Source of the DNA: Flavobacteriales bacterium
GTDB lineage: Bacteria > Bacteroidota > Bacteroidia > UBA10329
Direction of reading: 5' to 3'
Assembly (NCBI GenBank): GCA_018402015.1
Contig: JAGYJL010000003.1
Location: forward strand, 27,043 to 91,042
DNA: 64,000 nucleotides
Part shown: one piece after another, positions 53,730 to 63,389 of the stretch
Position numbering within the stretch: position 1 is the stretch's first letter
How the letters are laid out: each line of letters opens with the position of its first letter
The notes under the pieces: generated by a model
Database searches by the model: none
The model's input: only the letters and a program-made list of their open reading frames with translations
Told to the model about the DNA's origin: nothing
Translations under genes and position numbers: made by a program

Positions 53730-55469
53730 ATGCAACTAACTACACTCGATTGGTCCATAATTGCGGCCTTTTTCATCATCTCCTTGGTTATTGGAATTGT
53801 TGTTTCTCGCAAGGCGGGAAGCAGTTCGGCTGAGTTTTTCCTTTCCGGTAGGAATATGCCGTGGTGGCTGTTGGGTATCTCCATGGTAGCCACAACATTC
53901 TCTGCAGATACGCCCAATTTGGTGACTGACATTGTTCGTAAGAACGGGGTTTCTGGCAACTGGGTCTGGTGGGCTTTTTTGCTTACTGGTATGCTAACCG
54001 TCTTTGTTTACTCCAAACTATGGAGACGCTCGGGCGTACTTACCGATCTGGAGTTTTACGAGATCAGATATGGAGGAAAAAGTGCTGCCTTTCTACGCGG
54101 GTTCCGTGCCTTATACCTAGGCGTTTTCTTTAATGTAATGATCATGGCCACGGTGTGTCTTGCGGCCATTAAGATCGGAGGCGTCATGCTAGGTCTTTCA
54201 GAGTATGAGACCTTACTTATTGCCAGCGTGGTGACGGTTCTCTACAGTTCTTTAGGTGGTTTGCGTGGGGTGCTGATCACCGATTTCTTCCAGTTTATAC
54301 TTGCCATGGTAGGTACCATTTGGGCGGCCAACGTTTTGCTTGATTTACCGCAGGTTGGAGGATTGCAAAATCTTTTGGCAAACCAAGAAGTTGCTAAACT
54401 CACCAATTTTCTACCTGATTTCTCCGATACCGAAAGCCTGATTCCATTGTTGATCATTCCGTTGGCGGTACAATGGTGGAGTGTGTGGTATCCGGGTGCC
54501 GAGCCTGGCGGTGGTGGTTACATTGCGCAACGAATGCTTGCTGCAAAAGATGAGCAGAATGCCATGGGCGCAACCTTGCTGTTCAACATTTCCCATTACG
54601 CATTGCGTCCATGGCCTTGGATCATTATCGCACTTTGTTCGGTGATCGTGTTTCCGAATTTGGATAGCATTCAAGCTGCATTTCCGCATATCGATGCAGC
54701 TATGATCAATGACGACCTTGCTTATCCGGCCATGCTCACGTTTCTTCCCGCTGGATTGTTGGGATTGGTCATTGCTTCGCTCGTAGCGGCATTCATGAGT
54801 ACGATTTCCACACACTTAAATTGGGGTAGTTCATATGTGGTGAACGATTTCTACCAACGGTTTGTAAAGCCAGATGCTACAGAAAAGGAACTGGTTATGG
54901 TTGGTAGAGTATCTACCGTGTTGTTGATGCTTTTTGCTGCCATGTTCGCATTGGCTTTGAGTAATGCGCTACAGGCTTTCGGTATTCTGCTGCAGATCGG
55001 TGCTGGCACTGGACTCATTTTCATATTGCGCTGGTTCTGGTGGCGGATAAATGCGTGGACGGAGATAAGCGGAATGGTCATCTCGTTTATAGTGGCCATT
55101 GTACTCGAAGTAATTGCACCGGAACTGGTTCCTTCTAACTACAAACTTTTGGTTGGAGTAGGAATTGCCACCATGGGTTGGCTTACGGTTACATTCCTGA
55201 CCCAACCGGAAACAGAAGATACGCTGAGAGGTTTTGCCAAGCATGTCAACCCAACTATTGGCTGGAAGAATTACCGTTCAGCAGATACTGCTGTGATTGG
55301 TAACCTGCCACTTCAGATACTTGGAATGTTTCTCGGTTGCGTGGTGGTTTACACTGCGCTTTTCGCAACGGGTTCGTTCGTGTACGGAAATACCACATTG
55401 GCTGTAATTCTCACGGCTGTTTCTGTCACTTCAATTGGCGCACTGGTTTCTCTGTGGAAACGGTTTTAA
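53730..55469 (+). CDS. Sodium:solute symporter (SSS family)
   Basis: The 579-residue polytopic protein has about 13-14 membrane helices. It opens with TLDWSIIAAFFIISLVIGI and has the SSS sequences FFLSGRNMPWWLLGISMVAT and FSADTPNLVTDIV in the first helices (sodium-site region). It also has TVLYSSLGGLRGVLITDFFQF (the GG-x-x-A-V/G-x-T signature region) and SLVAAFMSTISTHLNWGSSYVVNDFYQRFV. Such carriers use the sodium gradient to import sugars, amino acids or organic acids; the substrate is not deducible. The gene is divergent from the nucleotidyltransferase and probably monocistronic. Confidence 0.93.
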   Translation: MQLTTLDWSIIAAFFIISLVIGIVVSRKAGSSSAEFFLSGRNMPWWLLGISMVATTFSADTPNLVTDIVRKNGVSGNWVWWAFLLTGMLTVFVYSKLWRRSGVLTDLEFYEIRYGGKSAAFLRGFRALYLGVFFNVMIMATVCLAAIKIGGVMLGLSEYETLLIASVVTVLYSSLGGLRGVLITDFFQFILAMVGTIWAANVLLDLPQVGGLQNLLANQEVAKLTNFLPDFSDTESLIPLLIIPLAVQWWSVWYPGAEPGGGGYIAQRMLAAKDEQNAMGATLLFNISHYALRPWPWIIIALCSVIVFPNLDSIQAAFPHIDAAMINDDLAYPAMLTFLPAGLLGLVIASLVAAFMSTISTHLNWGSSYVVNDFYQRFVKPDATEKELVMVGRVSTVLLMLFAAMFALALSNALQAFGILLQIGAGTGLIFILRWFWWRINAWTEISGMVISFIVAIVLEVIAPELVPSNYKLLVGVGIATMGWLTVTFLTQPETEDTLRGFAKHVNPTIGWKNYRSADTAVIGNLPLQILGMFLGCVVVYTALFATGSFVYGNTTLAVILTAVSVTSIGALVSLWKRF

Positions 55470-55477
55470 AACAAATA

Positions 55478-55504
55478 CCCCTGCTCAGTCACACTGAACA
55501 GGGG
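55478..55504. terminator. Hairpin between convergent genes
   Basis: CCCCTGCTCAGT and ACTGAACAGGGG pair with one mismatch around CAC. The flanks are only weakly T-rich, so it is a bidirectional terminator at best. Confidence 0.55.
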
Positions 55505-55527
55505 CATTCCAAGGTTTAAGCTTTAGT

Positions 55528-58026
55528 TTAACGCTGAACTACAACCTGGCGAACCACATTCAATTCTTGGTTGAAGAATCGTACCAAGTAGATTCCTGTT
55601 TCAGTGTCTCCAAGATCGATAATGGTATTGTTGGTAACGTTTGATCTAGAATAGATTGTCTGTCCCATCATGTTGAACACGCTTACTTCCATCGGATTCT
55701 CTGCGTTAGCTATCAGCTGGAAAATGCCCGAACTTGGATTCGGGTAGAGTAGAAGCACAGCTTCCTTCTCGGCAGCTTCATCCGAGCCTACAGTTGTGAT
55801 ATTGTAGCAAGATGAAGTGTCTGAACAACCATTCTGTGTAACAACAACCGCATAATTGCCAGAACTGCTTGCAGCAAATGTTTGATCCGTAGCATTCTGA
55901 ATAGCTGCAAAGTTGTTGTCGCAGTCAACCCACTGATAGGTTGCTCCGGCCAGAACTGCGGCCAATTGGTTTCCATTCTGAACCACGGAAGTATCAGGTA
56001 GTTCTGTTACGGTAATAAGTACAGAGTCGATATTGGCACAGAGCGTTGTATTGTCAACTCCAACAACCGTGTAGTAGGCAGATTGATCGGGCACAAATCC
56101 CACACCGTCTGTTGCATTGTTGTTCCAAGTATAAGAATCGGCTCCGCTACCTGTTAGCGTTACCACATCTCCATCGCACACATTCTGTTGATTTGCGTTG
56201 GCCACCACTGTTGGAAGTGCGTTAATAATGATGTCTGTCGTATTGGCCAGCCCTGTAGACGGAGAAGCTGTTGAAGTAACGCGTATTCTATAACCACTTC
56301 CTTGAGCCGTTGACGGAGGGAAGGTTACTGTAATAGGAGTTGCCGTACCTGATGTAACCGAACCAATTGCCAGTGGCGATGTGAAATCGCCATTTGCATC
56401 AGAAAGCTCGGCAGTAAAAACGTTTGTTGCCAAGAATCCTCCAACCGTATTGAAGGTTACTGTGGTTGATTCACCCGCACAGAATTCCAACAATGCGAGG
56501 TCTGCAGTTACGATCTCAACACAAGGATCTGGTTCCAGGGAAAGCGCTCCAACGTTATCGGTAATTGTTCCAGCAACGTTTACAACTTCACCTGCAGCCC
56601 CGTTTCCGCCTTGTACTCCAGCAGGAGTTCCAGATCCACCGATACCTACAATTCCAGCTGTTCCACCAGAGAAATTGTTTCCAGATCGGTTTACCGTAGA
56701 ATTGACTCCGTAAATGGCATAAGCAGAACCAGCAGCGCCACCGCCACCGCCACCGCTGTTACCTCCATCTCCACCATCGCCTCCGTCACCGCCATCTCCT
56801 GTTCCAGGACCGTTACCACCATTTCCACCTAGACCTCCAGGGGTTCCAGAACCACTTGCCCCGCCAGTTCCACCAATTCCGCCAGAACCTAATGTAAAAT
56901 CGCAGTCAATAATGGTACATGTGGCGTTGAACAGGAACAACCCTGCACTGTTTCCACCAGATTGTGCTCCGGTTCCTGCGGCTGGTGCCGCAATGCCACC
57001 AGAACCACCGCCACCGCCACCGGCTCCATAAGAATCAGTACCACTATCGCAGCCGCCTGAACCGCCACCGCCACCACCTCCAGTGCCGTTTTCGCCCAGT
57101 GTTCCTGAATCAGCAGTAGTTGCTAACCAAAAAGCACCTGAAAGCGTGGCAGAAGCAGTTGCGCCCGTTCCGCCCGCTCCATGTATCGTTCTGCCATCAT
57201 TTCCGTTTCCGCCATTATTACAAGTTCCACCTCCTGCACCACGGTAGCCGTAACTGTTGGTTAGAGAAACTGCCGCATCAGTACCGCTTACACCATTCGT
57301 TGCACTCAGATCAGGGGGGAAACTACAATCATCGTCCATATTTCCACCACGTCCACCGTTGCCACCGGCTGTGCTAGGAAAGCCAGCCGTTACAGCACCG
57401 CCACCACCAGCACCTTCATCACTGTCGTTACATGCAGTATTGAATTCGTCACCGTTACCACCATTGGCACCATTTGAAGCAGCTTGAGAAGCGTTGGAAC
57501 CACTTATTCCGTTATCGCCCTGAGCACCTGTGCCTCCAGTAATGGACAGATTTTGCAAGGTGAGACCAGAGCTGTTGGATACATGGATTCCGTAGGAACT
57601 TCGGCCCGGTTGGGCTGCATTGGGTGCAAGAATGTCAAAATTTGATACAACGGTTGAACTGTTTATGTTCTCCGCTTTTATCGCGTAAACCTCACCGTTG
57701 TTATCAAGACCGCCTTGAATTATCGAAGAACCCGCCAATACCCATTGATCGTCAAAGCCTCCCCACAGGCTAATTCCATCCTGTAGAACAACGATTTCCT
57801 GATAGGTTCCTTCCGTAATTCTAACATCCGAAAATCCAGCGTTGCTAGCGCGAAGAATTCCGTAATTGATGGTAGCACACGGGGCATCTTCTCCACCGCA
57901 AGCCACATGATCCGTGCCATTGGAACCATCAACATGAGTAATAAACGAACAACTCTGCTGCGCGTGAATTGGATTGAGTAGAACAATGACTGCCAGAACT
58001 AAGAGCGAATAGAATTTCTTCATCAT
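55528..58026 (-). CDS. Secreted glycine-rich beta-helix-like protein with T9SS type A tail
   Basis: A signal peptide (KFYSLLVLAVIVLLNPIHAQ) is followed by a segment typical of right-handed beta-helix proteins (DAPCATINYGILRASNAGFSD; ITEGTYQEIVVLQDGISLWGG). Residues about 180-480 are extremely Gly/Asn-rich (GGNGGNGPGTGDGGDGGDGG), resembling PE_PGRS-like tracts, and interrupt the helix with long loops. After that come beta-sandwich domains and PKD/Ig-like units (ADSYTWNNNATDGVGFVPDQ; ATYQWVDCDNNF). The last 75 residues (LLYPNPSSGIFQLIAN to LNVVRQVVVQR) are a T9SS type A sorting domain. It is probably a cell-surface structural protein. Confidence 0.88.
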   Translation of the reverse strand: MMKKFYSLLVLAVIVLLNPIHAQQSCSFITHVDGSNGTDHVACGGEDAPCATINYGILRASNAGFSDVRITEGTYQEIVVLQDGISLWGGFDDQWVLAGSSIIQGGLDNNGEVYAIKAENINSSTVVSNFDILAPNAAQPGRSSYGIHVSNSSGLTLQNLSITGGTGAQGDNGISGSNASQAASNGANGGNGDEFNTACNDSDEGAGGGGAVTAGFPSTAGGNGGRGGNMDDDCSFPPDLSATNGVSGTDAAVSLTNSYGYRGAGGGTCNNGGNGNDGRTIHGAGGTGATASATLSGAFWLATTADSGTLGENGTGGGGGGGSGGCDSGTDSYGAGGGGGGSGGIAAPAAGTGAQSGGNSAGLFLFNATCTIIDCDFTLGSGGIGGTGGASGSGTPGGLGGNGGNGPGTGDGGDGGDGGDGGNSGGGGGGAAGSAYAIYGVNSTVNRSGNNFSGGTAGIVGIGGSGTPAGVQGGNGAAGEVVNVAGTITDNVGALSLEPDPCVEIVTADLALLEFCAGESTTVTFNTVGGFLATNVFTAELSDANGDFTSPLAIGSVTSGTATPITVTFPPSTAQGSGYRIRVTSTASPSTGLANTTDIIINALPTVVANANQQNVCDGDVVTLTGSGADSYTWNNNATDGVGFVPDQSAYYTVVGVDNTTLCANIDSVLITVTELPDTSVVQNGNQLAAVLAGATYQWVDCDNNFAAIQNATDQTFAASSSGNYAVVVTQNGCSDTSSCYNITTVGSDEAAEKEAVLLLYPNPSSGIFQLIANAENPMEVSVFNMMGQTIYSRSNVTNNTIIDLGDTETGIYLVRFFNQELNVVRQVVVQR

Positions 58027-58058
58027 ATGAGTTTAAGAACGTTTCAATGTTTGTTTTT

Positions 58059-60152
58059 TCAATGATATGGTTGGTCACCAGGATGATAAATACGCTCGGC
58101 AGTTGTTTCAAGTGTTTTTTTGTCGAGATGAATCTTTCGGTACTGATGGTTCGTGAACATTTCCATTTGATCATTGAAATGTGGACTATCCGGATGTGTG
58201 CTTGCGCCCAAGGCGTTGATACTTCTAATGTCTGCGCCATCTTTCGAGAATCGAACGATCTGAATGTAGCCGTCTCCACCAGTTATCTTGTAAATGCCAT
58301 TTTTCTTATCGTGCAGTCTGGCATCCGCAGCTCTAGGAACTTCAGCAAGTCCATGTGCTGGGAGACTTTTATCGCCACGTATCAATCGCTGAACATCGCC
58401 CAAAGCGACATCGAGCGTTCCGTGTGTTTTAAGCAGGAACTTCTTTGCTTTTCGAATCGCTTCCACAGCCATTTCTTCAGAAAGATCTTCCTGTCTTATC
58501 ATGATCAAGGCAAATGGTCCATCAATGGCCAAACGAAGAAAATCGTGCACTACCATGGCCAGTGCCGCATTCATGTTGTCCACGTTTCCATTGCGGTCCC
58601 ACTTGTTTAGCTTCTGTATAGCATCGGCAATATCAGGATACTTAGTCTCATCCAAATTATACATGGCCGCAAATTTGGTTTCGTAAATACCATTGGGATG
58701 AAACCTCATGTCGTACTTGATACGGTCAAGATCCTCTTCTGTAAACGGTCCTTGCTGCTGCTCCATAAGGTAGCTGAATCGTTCGCCTCGGTTATACATA
58801 AATGTTTGAAGACCAGGGAAATACTCGTTCCAGTTGCAACTATCGCCAGTACACTGAAGTGGAGTGTTGTTGGCGTTGAAAACGTAGCCACAATCTGGAT
58901 TTTCCACATGAGGCAATTTGTTGTAATCCAATATTTCTGTCCACGCGTAGTCCGATGTGTTTGCTGTTATCGGAGCAGTCCAATTCAATTTGGGATTTCG
59001 TTTTGGAACCTTTCCACCGGAATGCAGCATGATATTTCCTTCTTTATCTGCATACACGGTATTGAAAAGTGGGACGGCTTGCATTTCCATTGCCTTAGTG
59101 AATTCGCCAAAGTTCTCTGCCTTGTTCATCAGAAACCACTGCTCGGTGGCACGTATGTCTTTATAAGCAGGAAAACGGAATGCCCAAGAACCGTATTTGT
59201 TCTCAAACACAGGTCCGTAAGCACAACTTTTAACCTTTTTAGATACCGGAATCTTCATTCCAATGATCTTTACTTTCAGTTTTACCTTTCGTACATAGAA
59301 GTCACGCCATTGCCCGTCATACTTGTATTGGTTCTTATTCTTTGGGTTGAGTTCTAGTTTGTAAATGTCTCCGAATTGGTGGTAGTTGAACGTGTGTCCC
59401 CAACCGAGGTTTTCGTTGGAACCAACAAAAACGCTCGTTCCTCCTGGGAAAAGGCCGCCAACGCAGTTCCAGCCTTCTTCGCTCATTATATGTGCTTCGT
59501 ACCACGCAAATCGACCTTCTATGGGTTGGTGCGAATTTATAAGTAGATATCCGCGTCCATCGTCCATTCTTTCGGGTGCAACCGCTAAAGCGTTGGAGCC
59601 GGTTCCTGTATGGGCCTCGTTCGAACCTAAAAATTCCTCAACGCGGTTTTCGTTAACGGCTTTCAATCCCATTCCAAGCCCAGCCATTAACGACACGCTG
59701 AGTGTGGAGCTTTTTACGAGGTCTTTGCCAGAAACGGGGAAAGTTTTCTTGAGCAACACTTCTTTCGGATTTGCCGCGGCATAATCGTTCAAAGCTTGTG
59801 CGTAAGCCTCCAGAACTCCACGGAATTGTGGCGATAGATCTTGGTCATACCGAGCCTCCACCAGCGAGTCTATTTGCAGGAATTGTAGGCCGAAATCGAA
59901 CAGCACGCCATCTTTTCCTTTGTAGCTTCCCATTAATCCTTTACCGGCCATTACGGCTTCTTGCAGGTCAGAAAAATTGTCTTCGGCATGGGCATATGCT
60001 AGGCCATAAGCCGCATCAGCATCGGTTACTCCAAAAATGTGTGGCACACCAAGCGAATCGCGGATGATGGTTACGTTCTTTTGATCAATGGACTGCGATA
60101 ACGCAACGTTCCATCCAAAAATGGAAAGGCAAAACAATATTCTGAATGACAT
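58059..60152 (-). CDS. Penicillin acylase family amidase
   Basis: The 697-residue N-terminal-nucleophile hydrolase is exported (MSFRILFCLSIFGWNVALSQ). The alpha part has IIRDSLGVPHIFGVTDADAAYGLAYAHAEDNF and the self-cleavage site THTGTGSNALAVAPERM-like sequence (AHTGTGSNALAV), in which Ser of GSNAL becomes the N-terminal nucleophile of the beta chain. GYLLINSHQPIEG, GWGHTFNYHQFGDIY and the Asn of FNANNTPLQC follow as catalytic supports. Family members hydrolyse amide bonds of acyl-homoserine lactones, beta-lactam side chains or other N-acyl compounds; the substrate is open. It is periplasmic and lies upstream of the beta-helix gene on the same strand. Confidence 0.93.
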   Translation of the reverse strand: MSFRILFCLSIFGWNVALSQSIDQKNVTIIRDSLGVPHIFGVTDADAAYGLAYAHAEDNFSDLQEAVMAGKGLMGSYKGKDGVLFDFGLQFLQIDSLVEARYDQDLSPQFRGVLEAYAQALNDYAAANPKEVLLKKTFPVSGKDLVKSSTLSVSLMAGLGMGLKAVNENRVEEFLGSNEAHTGTGSNALAVAPERMDDGRGYLLINSHQPIEGRFAWYEAHIMSEEGWNCVGGLFPGGTSVFVGSNENLGWGHTFNYHQFGDIYKLELNPKNKNQYKYDGQWRDFYVRKVKLKVKIIGMKIPVSKKVKSCAYGPVFENKYGSWAFRFPAYKDIRATEQWFLMNKAENFGEFTKAMEMQAVPLFNTVYADKEGNIMLHSGGKVPKRNPKLNWTAPITANTSDYAWTEILDYNKLPHVENPDCGYVFNANNTPLQCTGDSCNWNEYFPGLQTFMYNRGERFSYLMEQQQGPFTEEDLDRIKYDMRFHPNGIYETKFAAMYNLDETKYPDIADAIQKLNKWDRNGNVDNMNAALAMVVHDFLRLAIDGPFALIMIRQEDLSEEMAVEAIRKAKKFLLKTHGTLDVALGDVQRLIRGDKSLPAHGLAEVPRAADARLHDKKNGIYKITGGDGYIQIVRFSKDGADIRSINALGASTHPDSPHFNDQMEMFTNHQYRKIHLDKKTLETTAERIYHPGDQPYH

Positions 60153-60197
60153 TTTCAGTTGGGGTTGAAGATGAGGCGTGAAAATACAATCTGTTTA

Positions 60198-60887
60198 TTA
60201 GGCAACGAACTTGTAGCCCACACTCCTAACAGAAAGAAAATGTTTCGGGTCTTTTGCGTCCTTCTCAAAGTACTTTCTAAAAGCTAGAATGTAATTGTCT
60301 ATCGTTCTGGTTGATGGAAAAACGTCATAACCCCAAACTGTTTCCAAAATAGTTTCGCGAGAAAGGACTTCGTTTCTCCGTTCAACAAAAAGGCGTAGAA
60401 GTTTCATCTCGCGCTTCGATAATTGATGGCTGTTTCCTTCAATATCGCGGATTGTGAATGAATTGAAGTCGATGTGGCAATTACCGAAATCAAATGTGTC
60501 TACAGATCGGTCCAACTCCGACTCGCTTCTTTTTAAAAGTGATTGTACCCGAAGCAGGAATTCATCTAAATTGAATGGTTTGGTCAGGTAATCATCGCCA
60601 CCGATCTTGAGGCCGAAAACACGGTCTTCGGCCGAACTTTTAGCGGTAAGGAAAAGAATTGGAACCTTGGTGTTTTCCAATCGAATGGTTTGACAAATGG
60701 TGAAACCATCAACTTCTGGTAACATCACATCAAGAATGACCAGATCGAAACGTTTGCGGACAAATTCCTCTAAAGCTGTCTTTCCGTTATTCACGGCCGA
60801 TACCTCATAGCCATCCAACTCCAAGTTCAACTTGATGATGTCTTGTAGACTTTCCTCGTCCTCTACCAGAAGAATCCGTTTGTTCAT
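60198..60887 (-). CDS. OmpR/PhoB-type response regulator
   Basis: Residues 1-120 are a receiver domain with the acidic pocket (ILLVEDEES), phosphoacceptor Asp in LVILDVMLPEVDGF, the conserved Thr in ILFLTAKSS and Lys in YLTKPFNLDEF. Residues 130-229 form a winged helix (LSKREMKLLRLFVERRNEV, SRETILETVWGYDVFPSTRT, VRSVGYKFV). No histidine kinase is adjacent, so this is an orphan within the window. The short intergenic region is shared with the divergent membrane protein gene, a possible target. Confidence 0.95.
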   Translation of the reverse strand: MNKRILLVEDEESLQDIIKLNLELDGYEVSAVNNGKTALEEFVRKRFDLVILDVMLPEVDGFTICQTIRLENTKVPILFLTAKSSAEDRVFGLKIGGDDYLTKPFNLDEFLLRVQSLLKRSESELDRSVDTFDFGNCHIDFNSFTIRDIEGNSHQLSKREMKLLRLFVERRNEVLSRETILETVWGYDVFPSTRTIDNYILAFRKYFEKDAKDPKHFLSVRSVGYKFVA

Positions 60888-60930
60888 GGCTATCTTGCCC
60901 GCTAAAATTAACGGTATTTATCGCGTAGAC

Positions 60931-62487
60931 ATGTCCAAGCGTCCTTTCCGAAGTTCTTTACCCATTTTGGGGTATGCGTTCCTAGTGTCGGCCTTGTTCC
61001 TGTTTGTTCGTGGTTATCAGTTCAACACCGATGATCAGGCAGAACATTTGCCGCAGATCTACCAGATGCTCGATTCGGAGCTTTATCCGAACGATTACTT
61101 TGTAAATGCGAGTAATTCCATTTTCACCGTTAGGTTTTACTATGAGAAGTTGGTGCTGGCCGTTGCCAATACGGTTGGACTCGAATGGGGACTTTTCATC
61201 CTAACATTCCTGTGTATTGCCTTAATGGCGTATTCCTTCAGTAGAATTGCTGAAGAATTGTTCGGAGATAGGTGGTCGGTGCTTCTGGCCCCCATGTTGG
61301 CCATGTTTGTGTTTTACAACTTTACGGTTGGCGGAAACCACGTTATGTACGGAAGCTTCATTTCAAGCACGATAGCAAAAGGAATTTCTGCCTTTGGGAT
61401 ATTACTGTTCGTTCGTAAACATTACGGTTTAGGAGGCTTGTTTATCGGAATTGCAACGCTTTTTCAGCCGTTGGTAGGTTTACAGTTGTTCTTGATCTTA
61501 GGAGGAGTGCAATTGTTATTCAGGCAAGATCTGAAGAATGGTTTGGTGCTGGCAATTCCGTATTTGACGTTGGCTGCGTTTATTCTTGTACCCGTTTTCG
61601 GAAGGCAGTTCGGTGAAACGGTAGCCAACAACAAAGAACTTTACTTCGAGATCCTGTATCGTTTCCGAAATCATCATCATTACATACCAAGTCTGTTTCC
61701 AGTAACGCATTACATCAAGTTTTTCGGGCTTCTCGGTCTTGGCTTTTTGAGTTATTTCATTCTTAAGCCGAATGATAAAAGGTTCTTTCTCGGATTTGTA
61801 GCAATGGGATTGTTGGGAATGGTTGTGTACTGGTTTGTTCTGGAGTGTTTACACATTTGGCCGATAGGAAAAGTGCAGTGGTTTAAGGTTACTGTTTGGA
61901 TCAGTGCTTTTAGTTCCATCATGCTTGCCGGATTGCTAGGTCAGCGGCTTTCTGGTTTTATCCCGCTTGCGAGAATGAAGGGTTACCTTTTACCATTGTC
62001 GTTGGTTCTATTTGTACTCATCACAATTGCTATAACCAATTCCAAATATTTGCCCGAATCTCATCAGTACCGGTACATGGTTGGAAACAGGGTTTATTCC
62101 GATCTAGAAAAAATGCATCTGTGGATTGCAGATAGCACGGCAAAGCATGTTTCAGTTCTTGTTTCTCCAGATGATAATTCGTTCTCATGCGAGGCCAAAC
62201 GAAGCATGCCCATACATTTTCAAGCAATTGTTCACGAACCGTTTTTCATGCTGCCTTGGTATAATGACTTTACCGACATCTACGGAGTTTCGTTAAATAA
62301 CCTCGAAGGAATTGATGCGCGTGCTCAGGCTGTTAAGCTTTACAGAACTCGAAACTACACAAGAGGTGAGCCACACATCGACTATCGCTTAGATAATGAG
62401 AAGGAATGCACCTTTGGTAATGAGCTTGGAACAGTCATTCACCGCGAAGGAGATTGGGTGCTAACAGAATTCGTTCCGTCCAAATAG
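60931..62487 (+). CDS. Polytopic membrane protein, GT-C-like layout
   Basis: The start is at MSKRPFRSSLPILGYAFLV, because the track's upstream start overlaps the divergent regulator gene. The 518-residue protein has around 11 hydrophobic helices and a soluble C-terminus. Just after the first helix comes YQFNTDDQAEHLPQIYQMLD, with acidic residues in the position of the first extracytoplasmic loop, as in GT-C glycosyltransferases, but no further signature was recognised. Later are ISSTIAKGISAFGILLFVRK and LGGLFIGIATLFQPLVGLQ. The C-terminal 100 residues, after the last helix (LVLFVLITIAITNSKY), are extracytoplasmic. Function unknown. Confidence 0.75.
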   Translation: MSKRPFRSSLPILGYAFLVSALFLFVRGYQFNTDDQAEHLPQIYQMLDSELYPNDYFVNASNSIFTVRFYYEKLVLAVANTVGLEWGLFILTFLCIALMAYSFSRIAEELFGDRWSVLLAPMLAMFVFYNFTVGGNHVMYGSFISSTIAKGISAFGILLFVRKHYGLGGLFIGIATLFQPLVGLQLFLILGGVQLLFRQDLKNGLVLAIPYLTLAAFILVPVFGRQFGETVANNKELYFEILYRFRNHHHYIPSLFPVTHYIKFFGLLGLGFLSYFILKPNDKRFFLGFVAMGLLGMVVYWFVLECLHIWPIGKVQWFKVTVWISAFSSIMLAGLLGQRLSGFIPLARMKGYLLPLSLVLFVLITIAITNSKYLPESHQYRYMVGNRVYSDLEKMHLWIADSTAKHVSVLVSPDDNSFSCEAKRSMPIHFQAIVHEPFFMLPWYNDFTDIYGVSLNNLEGIDARAQAVKLYRTRNYTRGEPHIDYRLDNEKECTFGNELGTVIHREGDWVLTEFVPSK

Positions 62488-62581
62488 CGCAAATACGTAG
62501 AACTGCGTAGTTCAGTGTTTCTGTGTTTTCGGTGGTTTGTAGGGTTAATTGAAAACTACTCAACCCAAAACACTACACATT

Positions 62582-63337
62582 ATGAAAACATTGAACGAAG
62601 CATTGAAATGGGGCAGATTCCTTACGTTGGCAGCGGCTGTTTCCGTGTCAATTTCATCTTGCAACACAACAGACGAACCAGAAACGCCAACCGATCCTGC
62701 AAGCAACCCACCTACACCTACCTTCACAGAAGGATTTGGAACTTTGGCTGCTGTTAAAACGGTTACCACATTCGATCCAGGATTTGGTGTTCCTGTTCAG
62801 GAGATCGTTCTTGGCCTTGGTTCTGCTGGGTTTACAGATGGAGCAGATTACACCACTCTTATAGATGCCGGAACGGTTACATTGGAAGGTGAATCGTTAG
62901 ATAGATTCGACAATAATGCCTACGCCTATCAGCCTACGCAAACCAACCCTACTGGTATTGATTTCAGTGGAACCCCATCTTGGGAAGTAAGCGGCTCTGC
63001 AGGTGTTCCGGCATTTACGCACACCACCAACATCGGATTCCCAACTTTGGGCGCCATTACTAGCAGCACAACAATTCCAGGTACAGGAGATTACACGCTT
63101 ACCGTATCGAATGTTTCAGGTTCAGACTCAGTTTATTTTATGCTTGGAGGTGTGGTGCATATCGAAAATCCGAACGCGACATCGTCAACTTTTACCGAAG
63201 CTGAAATTGACGGGATGGGAACCGGGGCGAATTTCGCTCAAGTTGCACCTTACAAATTCGAAAGTGCAACGTATTCTAGCAAGCAATTCTACTTCGTTAC
63301 CGAGACAGTAAAAACCCAGTCCGTTACTATCGAGTAA
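62582..63337 (+). CDS. Exported lipoprotein, beta-rich
   Basis: The start is the ATG at 62582 (MKTLNEALKWGRFLTLAAAV), because the track's TTG start adds eleven residues before the natural signal sequence. The lipobox is SISSC, with lipidated Cys at residue about 28, followed by a Pro/Thr-rich linker (TPTDPASNPPTPT). The remaining about 200 residues are Gly/Thr-rich beta strands (VPVQEIVLGLGSAGFTDGAD; GTVTLEGESLDRFDNNAYAY; SGSDSVYFMLGGVVH). No family was recognised. A terminator follows the stop codon, and the gene appears to be a single unit. Confidence 0.72.
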   Translation: MKTLNEALKWGRFLTLAAAVSVSISSCNTTDEPETPTDPASNPPTPTFTEGFGTLAAVKTVTTFDPGFGVPVQEIVLGLGSAGFTDGADYTTLIDAGTVTLEGESLDRFDNNAYAYQPTQTNPTGIDFSGTPSWEVSGSAGVPAFTHTTNIGFPTLGAITSSTTIPGTGDYTLTVSNVSGSDSVYFMLGGVVHIENPNATSSTFTEAEIDGMGTGANFAQVAPYKFESATYSSKQFYFVTETVKTQSVTIE

Positions 63338-63358
63338 TTGATTGGTATAATGTGGGTA

Positions 63359-63389
63359 GGTCGGCTCTTTCGGGAGTCGGCCTTTTTTT
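63359..63389 (+). terminator. Terminator between convergent lipoprotein and trmL genes
   Basis: GGTCGGCTC and GAGTCGGCC pair (two G-U) around TTTCGG, followed by seven T. Confidence 0.9.

Noticed and set aside
56700-57500. Long plus-strand ORFs opposite the glycine-rich region
   Set aside because: They are shadows of the GGN-rich coding sequence; low complexity keeps several antisense frames open, and the reverse frame has a signal peptide and sorting domain.
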